A DNA stretch of 64,000 nt from Pseudomonadota bacterium (GTDB taxonomy: Bacteria > Pseudomonadota > Gammaproteobacteria > Burkholderiales > Rhodocyclaceae): positions 1-64,000 of the forward strand of contig JAFEDI010000130.1 in NCBI GenBank assembly GCA_018241725.1, in the 5' to 3' direction. The translations under genes and the position numbers were made by a program. Below are positions 39,000-52,154 of the stretch, one piece after another (positions within the stretch are counted from its first letter, which is position 1; each line of letters opens with the position of its first letter). A model generated the notes under the pieces. It was not told the DNA's origin. It did no database searches and was given only the letters and a program-made list of their open reading frames with translations.

Positions 39000-39314
39000 C
39001 CCTCGCCCCAGGCTTCCCCTGCCCAGGACACACCCCTCCGACTGGAGCATTTGCTCTCCAGCCTTGAACTTACTGGGCTCCGATTTAACTGTTCGCCCCT
39101 CGGATTTAAACTTTTTCTCCGCCAACCTGAGCTCACTCCCCTCAGACTTGAACCATCGAAGCCGCGACTTGAGCCAGCTCCCCCCGGAGCGAAACCACCT
39201 CAAGTCCAAGCGGAGCCAGCTTCCCTCAAACTTGAACCCACTTCCCTCCGAGCGAAGCTCGTCAAGCCAAAAGCCCACCCGGTTCAACGAAATCTTGACC
39301 CCGCTTCCCCCGCC
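39000..39314. repeat. Degenerate 21-bp tandem repeat, about 14-15 copies
   Basis: Successive 21-bp units can be read without gaps from about 39000 (clearly from 39021) to 39314. Many begin CTTGAAC or GCGGAGC and end CTCCGA or CTCAGA. Because 21 is divisible by three, every frame gives a heptad pattern: forward SLPSDLN-like or LEPxxLR-like, reverse WFKSEGS-like. An open frame at 38889-39377 on the reverse strand spans it, but I cannot tell whether it is expressed. The array starts between the restriction island and the AraC gene and overlaps the AraC 3' end. Confidence 0.75.
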
Positions 39315-40338
39315 CCCGAAACGCCTGCGGTGAAAGCCCAGTCCACCCCTTGAACGCACGGGAAAAGCTCTTCTCATTGCTGAACCCGATCAACACCGAG
39401 ATCTGTTTGATCGACCGCGAGCTGCGATCGAGGAGCTCGATCGCTTGGTCGCGGCGGGTTTCGTCTTTGAGTTGTTGCAGGGAGGCGCCTTCGTCTTGCA
39501 GTTGGCGGTGCAGGGTGCGCACGGAGATGTGCAGGTGGCCGGCGACCTGATCGGCGGTGGCGCTGTGCTTGCCGGGGCTTTGCAGGAACTGGCGGACGCC
39601 CTGGACGAGGAGGCGGTCGCGGCGGTATTGCAGCACGGTCAGCGGCAGGGCGCGGTGGAGCATGTCGCGCAGGGCTTGTTCGTCGCGGCGGATGGGCAGG
39701 GCCAGGTAGCGGGGTTCGAAGCGGATTGAGGCTTGTTGTGCGTCGAAGCGCACCGGGCCGGGGAAGAGGAGTTCGTAGGCGTCCGCGTGGGGCGGGGCGG
39801 GGAAGGGGAAGGTGCTTTCCTGCAGCGGGATGCGCGAGTCGATGGCCCAGCAGGCGTAGCCGAGCACGTAGCGCAGCAGGGTGACGAGGCAGAACTCGTG
39901 CATGGGGCCGAGGTCGCGCTGGGGCGTGATGCTCAGGCGGGCCGAGGTGGGTGTTATCTCCAGTTCCAGCGCGATGTCGTCGGTGAGCAGGCGGTGGTGG
40001 CGGCACCAGCGCTTGAGGGCGACGCCCAGGTCGGGCGAGGTGATCGACGCGCGGCACAGCATGCCGTAGCTGCCCCACGGCAGGCGGCGGGAGAACCAGC
40101 CCAAGGCTTCGTCGTCGAGTTCCTGCATCGCGTGGCCGGAAATGACCTCCATCTGGGCGGCGGTGACGCGGGCAGCGGGGTCGTCGAGCAGGCGCGGATC
40201 GATCTCCGCGCGGGCCAGCGCGCCGGCCGGGTCGCGGCCGTAACGGTGGTAGGCGAGCACGATGGCGCGGATGAAGGCAATCGGCGTGGCGGCGCGGCCG
40301 CTGTTGAGGGAGGCGGGCAGGGCGATCTTGGCGGGCAT
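39262..40338 (-). CDS. AraC-family regulator, probable controller of the leucine catabolic operon
   Basis: A 358-aa protein of the OruR/ArgR-like AraC subgroup. Residues about 15-200 are the arabinose-binding-like N-terminal domain, and about 240-335 are the double helix-turn-helix ([22 protein letters not shown], then [22 protein letters not shown]). I start it at the ATG at 40338 ([10 protein letters not shown]). It is divergent from ivd across 147 bp, so it probably activates that operon. Its last roughly 17 codons run into the 21-bp repeat array, giving a divergent tail ([17 protein letters not shown]). Confidence 0.87.
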   Translation of the reverse strand: MPAKIALPASLNSGRAATPIAFIRAIVLAYHRYGRDPAGALARAEIDPRLLDDPAARVTAAQMEVISGHAMQELDDEALGWFSRRLPWGSYGMLCRASITSPDLGVALKRWCRHHRLLTDDIALELEITPTSARLSITPQRDLGPMHEFCLVTLLRYVLGYACWAIDSRIPLQESTFPFPAPPHADAYELLFPGPVRFDAQQASIRFEPRYLALPIRRDEQALRDMLHRALPLTVLQYRRDRLLVQGVRQFLQSPGKHSATADQVAGHLHISVRTLHRQLQDEGASLQQLKDETRRDQAIELLDRSSRSIKQISVLIGFSNEKSFSRAFKGWTGLSPQAFRGRGKRGQDFVEPGGLLA

Positions 40339-40485
40339 GGGCGGATTCTCATTGCCGGTGGCACGATTTGCAACCTCGATGGCGCCTGCGGCTCCGCGTT
40401 CCGGCGTACGCTGGCGAGCATTCGGCATAGGCGCTGCAAGTGCGCGCCGTGCCGCCAGACAACGATCAGTGGAGGAGACCCGCCC

Positions 40486-41658
40486 ATGAACATCCCCAGC
40501 CTCAACTTCCATCTCGGCGAAACCATCGAAGCCCTGCGCGACACCGTGCAGGCCTTTGCGGCCAAGGAGATCGCCCCGCGCGCCGCGGACGTGGACCGGG
40601 ACAACCTCTTTCCTGCCGACCTGTGGAAGAAGCTCGGCGACCTGGGCCTGCACGGCATGACGGCGCCGGAGGAATACGGCGGCACCAACATGGGCTACCT
40701 GGCCCACATCATCGCGCTGGAGGAGGTGTCCCGCGCGTCGGCATCGGTGGGCCTGTCCTACGGCGCGCATTCCAACCTGTGCATCAACCAGATCCGCCGC
40801 AACGGCACCGAAGCGCAGAAGCAGAAATACCTGCCCAAGCTGATCTCCGGTGACCACGTGGGCGCGCTGGCGATGAGCGAGCCGAACGCCGGCTCCGACG
40901 TGGTGAGCATGAAGCTGCGCGCCGACAGGAAGGGCGACCGCTTCGTCCTCAACGGCTCCAAGATGTGGATCACCAACGGCGGCGACGCCGACACGCTGGT
41001 GGTGTATGCCAAGACCGACATCGAAGCCGGCGCGAAGGGCATGACCGCCTTCATCGTCGAGAAGGGCATGAAGGGCTTCAGCCACGGCACCCACCTGGAC
41101 AAGCTGGGCATGCGCGGCTCCAACACCTTCCCGCTGTTCTTCGACGACGTGGAAGTGCCGGAAGAAAACGTGCTCGGCGGCGTGGGCAACGGCGCCAAGG
41201 TGCTGATGAGCGGCCTCGACTACGAGCGTGCGGTGCTGTGCGGCGGCCCGCTGGGGATCATGGCGGCCTGTATGGACGAAGTGGTGCCCTACCTGCACGA
41301 GCGCAAGCAGTTCGGCCAGAGCATCGGCGAGTTCCAGCTGATGCAGGGCAAGCTGGCCGACATGTACTCCACCTGGATGGCGACCCGTGCCTACGTGTAT
41401 GCGGTGGGCCAGGCCTGCGACAAGGCCGACCACGCCCGCACGCTGCGCAAGGACGCCGCCGGCGCGATCCTGTATTCCGCCGAAAAGGCCACCTGGATGG
41501 CCGGCGAGGCGATCCAGACCCTCGGCGGTGTCGGCTACACCAACGAATACGCCACCGGCCGCCTGTGGCGCGACGCCAAGCTGTACGAGATCGGCGCCGG
41601 CACCAGCGAAATCCGCCGCATGCTGATCGGCCGCGAACTGTTCGCCGAAACGGCCTGA
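40486..41658 (+). CDS. ivd: Isovaleryl-CoA dehydrogenase
   Basis: FAD-dependent acyl-CoA dehydrogenase of leucine breakdown, 390 aa, converting isovaleryl-CoA to 3-methylcrotonyl-CoA. GGAGGAG precedes the ATG at 40486. The flavin segments [13 protein letters not shown] and WITNGG are present. The catalytic glutamate is in the isovaleryl-CoA-type position (E247 in [15 protein letters not shown]), not the C-terminal position of medium-chain enzymes. It is first in the liu operon. Confidence 0.94.
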   Translation: MNIPSLNFHLGETIEALRDTVQAFAAKEIAPRAADVDRDNLFPADLWKKLGDLGLHGMTAPEEYGGTNMGYLAHIIALEEVSRASASVGLSYGAHSNLCINQIRRNGTEAQKQKYLPKLISGDHVGALAMSEPNAGSDVVSMKLRADRKGDRFVLNGSKMWITNGGDADTLVVYAKTDIEAGAKGMTAFIVEKGMKGFSHGTHLDKLGMRGSNTFPLFFDDVEVPEENVLGGVGNGAKVLMSGLDYERAVLCGGPLGIMAACMDEVVPYLHERKQFGQSIGEFQLMQGKLADMYSTWMATRAYVYAVGQACDKADHARTLRKDAAGAILYSAEKATWMAGEAIQTLGGVGYTNEYATGRLWRDAKLYEIGAGTSEIRRMLIGRELFAETA

Positions 41659-41672
41659 GCGGAGTAGCTGCG

Positions 41673-43280
<1,608 letters not shown>

Positions 43281-43291
43281 GGGGGCACCAC

Positions 43292-44083
43292 ATGTACGAG
43301 ACGCTGGAAATCCTCCACGACGGCCCTGTCGCGACGATCTGGATGAACCGCCCGGAAGTGCACAACGCCTTCAACGAGCAACTCATCTTTGAGCTCACCG
43401 CCGCCTGCCAGGCCCTCGACGCGGACGGCAGCGTGCGCGTGGTGGTGCTCGCCGGGCGCGGCAAGAGCTTCTCGGCGGGCGCCGACCTCAACTGGATGAA
43501 GCGCGCCGGCGCGGCGACCGTCGACGAGAACCTCGCCGACGCCCGCAAGCTGGCCGGCATGCTGCGGGTGCTGGCCGAGCTGCGCAAACCCACGCTGGCC
43601 CGCGTGCATGGCGCGGCCCTCGGCGGTGGCATGGGGCTGGCTGCGGCCTGCGACATCTGCGTGGCCGGCGAAGGCGCGGTGTTCGCCACGTCCGAAGTGA
43701 AGTTCGGGATCATCCCGTCGGCCATCAGCCCCTACGTGCTGCGCGCCATCGGTGCGCGCCAGGCTTACCGCTATTTCCAGAGCGCCGAGCGCATCTCCGC
43801 GACACGGGCTTATGAACTGGGCCTTGCCCACGAGGCGGTGCCGGCCGATGGGCTGGACGCCAAGGTCGGCGAGATCGTCACCGCGCTGCTGCAGGGCGGC
43901 CCGCTGTCCCAGGGCGCGGCCAAAGAGTTGATCCGCGCGGTGGCCGACAAGCCCGTCGATGACGAACTGGTCGAAGACACCGCCCGCCGCATCGCCAGCC
44001 TGCGCGCCACGCCGGAAGCCCGCGAAGGCCTCGCCGCCTTCCTCGACAAGCGCCCGGCGGCGTGGATCGCGGACACACAATAA
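43292..44083 (+). CDS. liuC: Methylglutaconyl-CoA hydratase (enoyl-CoA hydratase family)
   Basis: Crotonase-family enzyme, 263 aa, assigned to hydration of 3-methylglutaconyl-CoA to HMG-CoA. The oxyanion-hole segments are FSAGADLNWMKR (near 64) and HGAALGGGMGLAAACD (near 108); the LNWMKR variant is typical of LiuC. Its place between the two carboxylase subunit genes supports the assignment over generic enoyl-CoA hydratase. Confidence 0.9.
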   Translation: MYETLEILHDGPVATIWMNRPEVHNAFNEQLIFELTAACQALDADGSVRVVVLAGRGKSFSAGADLNWMKRAGAATVDENLADARKLAGMLRVLAELRKPTLARVHGAALGGGMGLAAACDICVAGEGAVFATSEVKFGIIPSAISPYVLRAIGARQAYRYFQSAERISATRAYELGLAHEAVPADGLDAKVGEIVTALLQGGPLSQGAAKELIRAVADKPVDDELVEDTARRIASLRATPEAREGLAAFLDKRPAAWIADTQ

Positions 44084-44096
44084 GAAGGGAGACAGC

Positions 44097-46100
44097 ATGT
44101 TCAACAAGATTCTCATCGCCAATCGCGGAGAGATAGCCTGTCGCGTCATCAAGACGGCGCGGCGGCTCGGCATCAAGACGGTGGCGGTGTATTCCGAGGC
44201 GGATGCCGGCGCGCGCCATGTGCGCCTGGCCGACGAGGCGGTGCTGATCGGGCCGGCGGCGGCGCGGGAGAGCTACCTGGTCATCGAACGGATCATCGAG
44301 GCGGCGGAGCAGACCGGCGCCCAGGCGATCCATCCGGGCTACGGTTTCCTGTCGGAGAACGAGGACTTCTGCCATGCCTGTGATGAAGCGGGCATCGTCT
44401 TCATCGGGCCGCCGGTGTCGGCGATCCGTGCGATGGGTTCCAAGTCGGAAGCCAAGAAGCTGATGGAAAAGGCCCAGGTGCCGCTGACCCCCGGCTACCA
44501 CGGCGACCACCAGGAGCCGGGTTTCCTCAACGTTCAGGCGGATGCCATCGGTTACCCGGTGCTGATCAAGGCCGCGGCCGGCGGCGGCGGCAAGGGCATG
44601 CGGCTGGTGGAGCGCAGCGAGGACTTCCTCGACGCGCTGGCGTCCTGCAAGCGCGAGGCGGCGTCCAGCTTCGGCAGCGACCATGTGCTGGTCGAGAAAT
44701 ACCTGACCCGGCCGCGCCACATCGAGATCCAGGTCTTCGGCGATACGCTCGGCAATTACGTCTATCTGTTCGAGCGGGATTGTTCCGTGCAGCGCCGCCA
44801 CCAGAAGGTGCTCGAAGAAGCGCCGGCGCCGGGCATGCCGCCGGAGCGCCGCGCGGCGATGGGCAAGGCTGCCGTGGATGCGGCGCGGGCGGTCGGTTAC
44901 GTGGGCGCTGGCACCGTCGAGTTCATCGCGAACCAGGACGGTACGTTCTACTTCATGGAGATGAACACCCGCCTGCAGGTGGAGCATCCGGTGACCGAGA
45001 TGATCACCGGCCTCGATCTGGTGGAGTGGCAGCTCCGCGTGGCGGCCGGCGAGCCTCTGCCGCTGGCCCAGGAGCAACTGGCGATCAACGGCCATGCGCT
45101 GGAGGCGCGCATCTACGCGGAAGATCCGGCCAAGGGCTTCCTGCCCTCCACCGGCAAGCTGCTGCACCTGGCGCCGCCGGAAGAGGGCATGCATGTGCGG
45201 GTGGATACCGGCGTGGAGGAGGGGGACGAGATCTCGCCCTTCTACGATCCGATGATCGCCAAGCTGATTGTCTGGGATGTAAACCGCGACCGGGCCCTGG
45301 CGCGAATGCTGCAGGCGCTGGCCGAGTACCGCGTGGTCGGTGTCGCCAACAACATCGAGTTCCTGTCCCGCCTGACGGCCTGCCCGGCTTTCGCCAATGC
45401 GGATCTGGACACCGGGCTGATCGAGCGCGAGAAGGATTACCTCTTCCCGGAGCAGCAACAACCGACCCGCGAAGCTTGGCTGGCCGTGGCGCTGGCCGAG
45501 CTGCTGCGCGAACGCCAGCGTGCCGCCGCGATGGCGGCGCGGCATCCCGAACCGGCCTCGCCGTGGCACCAGCGCGACGGCTGGCGCATGAACGCCCCGG
45601 CGGCACGCAACCTGATGTTCCGCTTTGGCGAAGTGCAGAAGACCCTGCGCGTGGCGGCCCATGGCGACAGCTTCGACATCACCCTGGACGAGGTGACGAG
45701 CACGGTGAGCGGCAGCCTCAACCCCCGCGGCCTGCTGCGGGCCGAGTTCGACGGCCTGCGCACCACCGCGACGGTGGTGGTGGCCGGCGAGCGGCGCCAT
45801 GTCTTCGGGCACGGCCACACCTGGCAGTTCGCCGCGGTGGACCCGTTGCACCACAGCGGCGAAGGCGGCGGTGCCGAAGGCGGTCTGCTGGCGCCAATGC
45901 CCGGCAAGGTCATCGCGCTGCTGGCCGAGGCCGGCGCGACGGTGGCCAAGGGCGCGCCGCTGCTGATCCTCGAGGCGATGAAGATGGAGCACACCATCAC
46001 CGCGCCGTCCGCCGGCCTCGTCAAGGCCTTCCGCTTCGCCGTCGGCGACCAGGTGGGCGACGGCGCCGAGCTGGTGGAGTTCGAGGCGGCCGCCGAGTAA
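44097..46100 (+). CDS. liuD: 3-Methylcrotonyl-CoA carboxylase, biotin carboxylase/biotin carrier (alpha) subunit
   Basis: A 667-aa subunit. Residues 1-450 are biotin carboxylase (MFNKILIANRGEIACRVI, ATP-grasp loop AAAGGGGKGMRLV, EMNTRLQVEHPVTEMITG). The C terminus is a biotin carrier domain with biotinylated K629 in LEAMKMEH. It carries out ATP-dependent carboxylation of biotin and hands the carboxyl group to the LiuB subunit. It starts 13 bp after liuC. The following gene is 150 bp away. Confidence 0.95.
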   Translation: MFNKILIANRGEIACRVIKTARRLGIKTVAVYSEADAGARHVRLADEAVLIGPAAARESYLVIERIIEAAEQTGAQAIHPGYGFLSENEDFCHACDEAGIVFIGPPVSAIRAMGSKSEAKKLMEKAQVPLTPGYHGDHQEPGFLNVQADAIGYPVLIKAAAGGGGKGMRLVERSEDFLDALASCKREAASSFGSDHVLVEKYLTRPRHIEIQVFGDTLGNYVYLFERDCSVQRRHQKVLEEAPAPGMPPERRAAMGKAAVDAARAVGYVGAGTVEFIANQDGTFYFMEMNTRLQVEHPVTEMITGLDLVEWQLRVAAGEPLPLAQEQLAINGHALEARIYAEDPAKGFLPSTGKLLHLAPPEEGMHVRVDTGVEEGDEISPFYDPMIAKLIVWDVNRDRALARMLQALAEYRVVGVANNIEFLSRLTACPAFANADLDTGLIEREKDYLFPEQQQPTREAWLAVALAELLRERQRAAAMAARHPEPASPWHQRDGWRMNAPAARNLMFRFGEVQKTLRVAAHGDSFDITLDEVTSTVSGSLNPRGLLRAEFDGLRTTATVVVAGERRHVFGHGHTWQFAAVDPLHHSGEGGGAEGGLLAPMPGKVIALLAEAGATVAKGAPLLILEAMKMEHTITAPSAGLVKAFRFAVGDQVGDGAELVEFEAAAE

Positions 46101-46250
46101 GGCAATCCGGCGCGGGGCGACGTCGTTTGCCCCCGCCTGCTGGGCGTCATCCCCTGGGGCGCGTTCCTGCGCCCCGAACGGTTCCAATCCGCCAGCCCGC
46201 ACAGACGGGAGCGGACCGCAGCAATCCACAACCAAGATGTGAGGAGACCC

Positions 46251-47939
46251 ATGAACGCGCTGAGCTACGTCCACGGAGCATCGAACAAACCCCTGATCGG
46301 CCAGACGATTGGCCACCATTTCGACGCCGCCTGCGCACAGCACGCGGAGCGGGAGGCGCTGGTGGTGCGCCACCAGAACGTGCGCCTCAGTTATGCGGCG
46401 CTGCGCCTGAAGGTCGATGCGCTGGCCTGCGGCCTGCGTCGCCTGGGCCTGCAACCGGGGGAGCGGATCGGAATCTGGTCCCAGAACAACATGGAATGGG
46501 CCCTGACCCAGTTCGCCACCGCCAAGGCCGGCCTGGTGCTGGTGAACATCAACCCGGCCTACCGGCGCAGCGAGCTGGAATACGCGCTGAACAAGGTCGG
46601 CTGCCGCGCGCTGATCCTGTCGCCGTCCTTCAAGAGCAGCGACTACCTGGAGATGCTGGCCGACCTGGCGCCAGAGCTGGGCCATTGCGAACCGGGCCTG
46701 CTGCGCGCCCACAAGCTGCCCAGCCTGGAGATCGTCATCCGCCTGGGCTCCGGGCACACGCCGGGCATGCTGAACTTCGACAGCCTGTGCACACCGCCGA
46801 GCCGCGACGAGCTGGCGGAGCTGGAGGAACTGGGCGAGCGCCTGCAGTTCGACGACCCGATCAACATCCAGTTCACGTCGGGCACCACCGGCAATCCGAA
46901 GGGCGCCACGCTGTCCCACCACAACATCCTCAACAACGGCTATTTCGTCGGTGAGGCGATCCGTCTGCAGCCGGGCGACCGGGTGTGCATCCCGGTGCCG
47001 CTGTACCACTGCTTCGGCATGGTGATGGGCAACCTGGGCTGCCTGACCCACGGCGCGACGATGGTCTATCCGGCCGAGGCCTTCGAGCCGCTGGCGGTAC
47101 TGCAGACGCTGGCGGAGGAGAAATGCACCGCCAGCTACGGTGTGCCGACGATGTTCATCGCCCAGCTCGACCACCCGGAGTTTGCGCGCTTCGACCTGTC
47201 CAGCCTGCGCACCGGCATCATGGCCGGCAGCCCGTGCCCCATCGAGGTGATGAAGCGGGTCATCGACAAGATGCACATGAGCCAGGTGACCATCGCCTAC
47301 GGAATGACCGAGACCTCGCCGGTCAGCTTCCAGAGCGCCACCGACGACAGCATCGAGCGGCGGGTGTCTACCGTCGGCCGCGTGCAGCCCCATTGCGAGG
47401 TGAAGATCGTCGACAGCGACGGCCGCATCGTGCCGCGCGGCACGCCCGGCGAGCTATGTACCCGTGGCTACTCGGTGATGCTCGGCTACTGGGGCGACGA
47501 GGCGAAGAGCGCCGAGGCCATCGACAAGGCCGGCTGGATGCACACCGGCGACATCGCGACGCTGGACGAGGAGGGCTTCTGCAACATCGTCGGCCGCAGC
47601 AAGGACATGGTGATCCGCGGCGGCGAGAACATCTACCCGCGGGAGATCGAGGAGTTCCTGTACCGCCACCCGAAGGTGTTGGACGTGCAGGTGGTCGGCG
47701 TGCCGGACAAGAAGTACGGCGAGGAGCTGTGCGCGTGGATCATCGTGCGGGAAGGCGAGCGCCTGACGGAGGACGAGGTGCGTGCCTTCTGCCAGGGGCA
47801 GATCGCCCATTACAAGATCCCGCGCTACATCTGCTTCGTGGACAGTTTTCCGATGACGGTGACCGGAAAGATCCAGAAATTCCAGATCCGCGAGAAAATG
47901 AAGCAGACCCTCGGCCTCGACGAGGCCGCGACAGCCTGA
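46251..47939 (+). CDS. Acyl-CoA synthetase (AMP-binding), probably for isovalerate or related acids
   Basis: Adenylate-forming fatty-acid/CoA ligase, 562 aa. The ATP-binding P-loop is [18 protein letters not shown] near residue 207. YGMTETSP near 350, [15 protein letters not shown] near 430 and the C-terminal lysine motif [12 protein letters not shown] are all intact. The ATG at 46251 has GAGGAG upstream. In the liu context it could activate isovalerate or a similar branched acid to its CoA ester. Substrate choice is inferred from the neighbours only. Confidence 0.88.
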   Translation: MNALSYVHGASNKPLIGQTIGHHFDAACAQHAEREALVVRHQNVRLSYAALRLKVDALACGLRRLGLQPGERIGIWSQNNMEWALTQFATAKAGLVLVNINPAYRRSELEYALNKVGCRALILSPSFKSSDYLEMLADLAPELGHCEPGLLRAHKLPSLEIVIRLGSGHTPGMLNFDSLCTPPSRDELAELEELGERLQFDDPINIQFTSGTTGNPKGATLSHHNILNNGYFVGEAIRLQPGDRVCIPVPLYHCFGMVMGNLGCLTHGATMVYPAEAFEPLAVLQTLAEEKCTASYGVPTMFIAQLDHPEFARFDLSSLRTGIMAGSPCPIEVMKRVIDKMHMSQVTIAYGMTETSPVSFQSATDDSIERRVSTVGRVQPHCEVKIVDSDGRIVPRGTPGELCTRGYSVMLGYWGDEAKSAEAIDKAGWMHTGDIATLDEEGFCNIVGRSKDMVIRGGENIYPREIEEFLYRHPKVLDVQVVGVPDKKYGEELCAWIIVREGERLTEDEVRAFCQGQIAHYKIPRYICFVDSFPMTVTGKIQKFQIREKMKQTLGLDEAATA

Positions 47940-47955
47940 TTGAAGAAAGGAAGCC

Positions 47956-48867
47956 ATGAACCTGCCCCAGCGCGTACGCATCGTCGAAGTCGGCCCCCGC
48001 GACGGCCTGCAGAACGAGAAGAGGCTCGTCAGTACCGACACCAAGGTCGAGCTGATCGCCCGCCTTGGCGCGGCCGGCCTGAAGGCCATCGAAGCGACGG
48101 CCTTCGTGTCGCCCAAGTGGGTGCCGCAGATGGGCGACAACGCCGAAGTGATGGCGCGCATCGTGCGCCTGCCCGGCGTCGATTACCCGGTGCTGACGCC
48201 CAACCTGAAGGGCTTCGAGGCAGCGCTGGCGGCGGGGGTGAAGGAGGTCGCGGTGTTCGCCGCGGCGTCCGAGTCCTTCAGCCGCAAGAACATCAACTGT
48301 TCGGTGGCGGAGTCGCTGGAGCGCTTCGTGCCGGTGCTGGAGGCGGCCCGCGCCGCTGAAGTGCGGGTGCGCGGCTACGTGTCCTGCGTGCTGGGCTGCC
48401 CGTATGAAGGCGAAGTAGCGCCGGAGGCGGTGGCCGACGTGGCGGCGCGGCTCTATGAAATGGGCTGCTACGAGGTCAGCCTCGGCGACACCATCGGCAC
48501 CGGCACGCCCGGCAAGACGCGCCGCATGCTCGACGCCGTGGCCCGCCGGGTGCCGGTGGATAAACTGGCCGGCCACTATCACGACACCTACGGGCAGGCG
48601 CTGGCCAACATCTACGCGTCGCTGGAAGCTGGAGTAGCGACCTTCGACACCTCGATTGCAGGCCTCGGCGGCTGCCCGTATGCGGTGGGTGCGTCCGGCA
48701 ACGTGGCGACCGAGGACGTGGTGTACATGCTCGACGGCCTCGGTATCGAGACCGGCATCCAGCTCGATGCGCTGGTGGAGACCGCCTGGTGGATCTGCGG
48801 CGAGATCGGCCGAGCCTGCGGCTCGAAGGTGTCGCTGGCCCGGCGTGGCTGCGCGGCGGCCAGCTGA
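47956..48867 (+). CDS. mvaB: Hydroxymethylglutaryl-CoA lyase
   Basis: Cleaves HMG-CoA to acetoacetate and acetyl-CoA, the last step of leucine degradation (liuE in Pseudomonas). 303 aa. [12 protein letters not shown] near the N terminus is the metal/substrate-binding signature, and the active-site cysteine loop is [14 protein letters not shown] near residue 236. It starts 16 bp after the synthetase and is last in the operon, followed by a hairpin. Confidence 0.95.
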   Translation: MNLPQRVRIVEVGPRDGLQNEKRLVSTDTKVELIARLGAAGLKAIEATAFVSPKWVPQMGDNAEVMARIVRLPGVDYPVLTPNLKGFEAALAAGVKEVAVFAAASESFSRKNINCSVAESLERFVPVLEAARAAEVRVRGYVSCVLGCPYEGEVAPEAVADVAARLYEMGCYEVSLGDTIGTGTPGKTRRMLDAVARRVPVDKLAGHYHDTYGQALANIYASLEAGVATFDTSIAGLGGCPYAVGASGNVATEDVVYMLDGLGIETGIQLDALVETAWWICGEIGRACGSKVSLARRGCAAAS

Positions 48868-48871
48868 AGAA

Positions 48872-48895
48872 AGCGGCCCGGATGGCCGGGCCGCT
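48872..48895. terminator. Bidirectional hairpin after the liu operon
   Basis: A perfect 10-bp stem AGCGGCCCGG/CCGGGCCGCT with an ATGG loop lies between the convergent HMG-CoA lyase and rhodanese genes, 4 bp after the former's stop. Confidence 0.75.
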
Positions 48896-48902
48896 GCATC
48901 GT

Positions 48903-49283
48903 TTATTCGAAGTCCGGCAATTGGGGGCGCGCGACCGGATGGCCGGCGGCAGCCCATGAATCGAAGCCCCCTGCGAGCGACTCGACCTTCAGGTAGCCCA
49001 TGTCGAGCAGCGTGGCGGCGGCCAGTGCAGCGCGTCCGCCGGTCTTGCAGTACAGCATGATCTGCAGGTCGCGGGCGGTGAGCTCCGGCGCTGCGCTCAT
49101 GCGGAATTCCAGCATGCCGCGCGGAATGTTGATGGCGCCGGGGATGTGGCCGGCGGCATATTCTTCGGGCTCGCGCACATCCAGCAGGATGTTGGCGTCG
49201 CGGATGGCGGCGTCGGCCTTGCTCATCTCGATTTCCGTGATCCGCTGCTTGGCGGCGGCGACCAGGTCGTGGGCTGATTTCAT
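48903..49283 (-). CDS. Rhodanese-like sulfurtransferase
   Basis: A single-domain rhodanese, 126 aa, that transfers sulfane sulfur through an active-site cysteine. The loop is MLYCKTGGRAALAA, with the catalytic Cys near residue 82, and NILLDVREPEEYAAGHIPGAINIP is the CH2A-type signature. It is divergent from a sulfide:quinone reductase gene, with an AT-rich dyad between them, and so is likely part of sulfide detoxification. Confidence 0.9.
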   Translation of the reverse strand: MKSAHDLVAAAKQRITEIEMSKADAAIRDANILLDVREPEEYAAGHIPGAINIPRGMLEFRMSAAPELTARDLQIMLYCKTGGRAALAAATLLDMGYLKVESLAGGFDSWAAAGHPVARPQLPDFE

Positions 49284-49362
49284 GGTTTCCTCGCAAAGGT
49301 CTACGTGACTGGCGTTCGCGCCTGAAGTGCGTGAACGTGGTTTTCGCTTTTGATTTGGGTTT

Positions 49363-49384
49363 AATATTAGAAAATACTAATATT
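49363..49384. promoter_or_regulatory. Perfect AT-rich dyad between rhodanese and SQR genes
   Basis: AATATTAG-N6-CTAATATT is an inverted repeat with perfect 8-bp arms, 33 bp before the SQR start and 79 bp before the divergent rhodanese start. Dyads of this type are bound by ArsR-family sulfide sensors such as BigR/SqrR, but no such regulator gene is in the window. Confidence 0.65.
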
Positions 49385-49405
49385 TGAATTATAACCCATC
49401 CATAA

Positions 49406-51281
<1,876 letters not shown>

Positions 51282-51476
51282 GAAGGAATTGTCGGGCGAT
51301 CATGGACGGGGCGCCGATGTTGCCGCATCTATTGAATATGGTCCATATCGTGCGTAAAAGCATCACTTTTGCTGCAGCTGATCCCTATAAGTGCGTGCCC
51401 CAACTTGCGCAAGCATCGCGGCCTCACTATATTCAGCGACCTTGAAACCCACCTACCCCAGAGGAGCCTGTAGTTC

Positions 51477-52004
51477 ATGAAAAAGTCCGCCCTGTTGACC
51501 GTGCTGTGTGCTGCCGTGCTGGCCGCCTGCTCGTCGAACGCACCGAAGACCGCCGCTACCACCGAGCAACCGGTTGAGGCGCCCAAGGCCGCGACCGCTC
51601 CGATCCCCGCCGCCGGCATGTCCGCTGCAGAACTCGAAGCCCGCAAGATCGCCGAAGAGCGTGCCGCGCTGGCCAAGCAGAGCGTTTACTTCGCCTTCGA
51701 CAAGTTCAACGTCGAAGCCAAGTACGCCGACGTGCTCAAGAACCAGGCCGCATTCACCAACGCCCACGCCAGCGACGCGATCAGCATCGAAGGCAACGCC
51801 GACGAACGCGGTAGCCGCGAGTACAACCTGGCCCTCGGCCAGAAGCGTGCCGAAGCCGTGCGCAAGGCGCTGGTCACGATGGGCGTGTCCGACTCCCGGC
51901 TGGAAGCCGTCAGCTTCGGTTCCGAGAAGCCCCGTGCCGACTGTCACGAAGAGAAGTGCTACGCCGAGAACCGTCGCGTGGACTTCAACCACAAGGACAA
52001 GTAA
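51477..52004 (+). CDS. Pal-like OmpA-family lipoprotein
   Basis: A 175-aa outer-membrane lipoprotein. The lipobox is LAAC (cysteine at residue 19). The OmpA domain covers about 65-170, with YFAFDKFNVEA, IEGNADERGSREYNLALGQKRAEAVRKAL and the ENRRVDF end. It anchors the outer membrane to peptidoglycan. A cysteine pair in CHEEKC near 158 is an unusual addition. There is no tol operon beside it, so it is a Pal paralogue rather than the tol-pal Pal itself. Confidence 0.87.
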   Translation: MKKSALLTVLCAAVLAACSSNAPKTAATTEQPVEAPKAATAPIPAAGMSAAELEARKIAEERAALAKQSVYFAFDKFNVEAKYADVLKNQAAFTNAHASDAISIEGNADERGSREYNLALGQKRAEAVRKALVTMGVSDSRLEAVSFGSEKPRADCHEEKCYAENRRVDFNHKDK

Positions 52005-52070
52005 TCCGCGTCCTGCCGCTTCAGTCCTGAACTGAACCGGCCGGACCTCGCGTTCCGGCCGGTGGCGTGG

Positions 52071-52127
52071 CGAGGCCCGCTGAACTCTCCCCAAGAGGGA
52101 AGGATTCAGCGGGCCTCGTGTTTTTTT
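52071..52127 (+). terminator. Rho-independent terminator of the Pal-like gene
   Basis: A 14-bp stem (CGAGGCCCGCTGAA with TTCAGCGGGCCTCG) with a 20-nt loop is followed by GTG and seven T residues. An additional CCGGCC hairpin lies just before it. Confidence 0.88.
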
Positions 52128-52154
52128 GGGGCAGGAAAAACGCCGCCCCGTGCG

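Noticed and set aside
39000-39314. CRISPR array
   Set aside because: The units are contiguous 21-mers with no unique spacers, and no cas genes are present.
38889-39377. 162-residue reverse open frame through the 21-bp repeats as a confident gene
   Set aside because: All frames stay open over a 21-bp repeat, its start overlaps the AraC 3' end, and no clear ribosome-binding site is seen; kept only as a possibility in the repeat entry.
43878-47393. 1171-residue open frame antisense to liuC, liuD and the acyl-CoA synthetase
   Set aside because: It is a shadow of GC-rich codon bias: it spans several real genes, has no domain motifs and consists of low-complexity H/A/G/R/Q-rich sequence.
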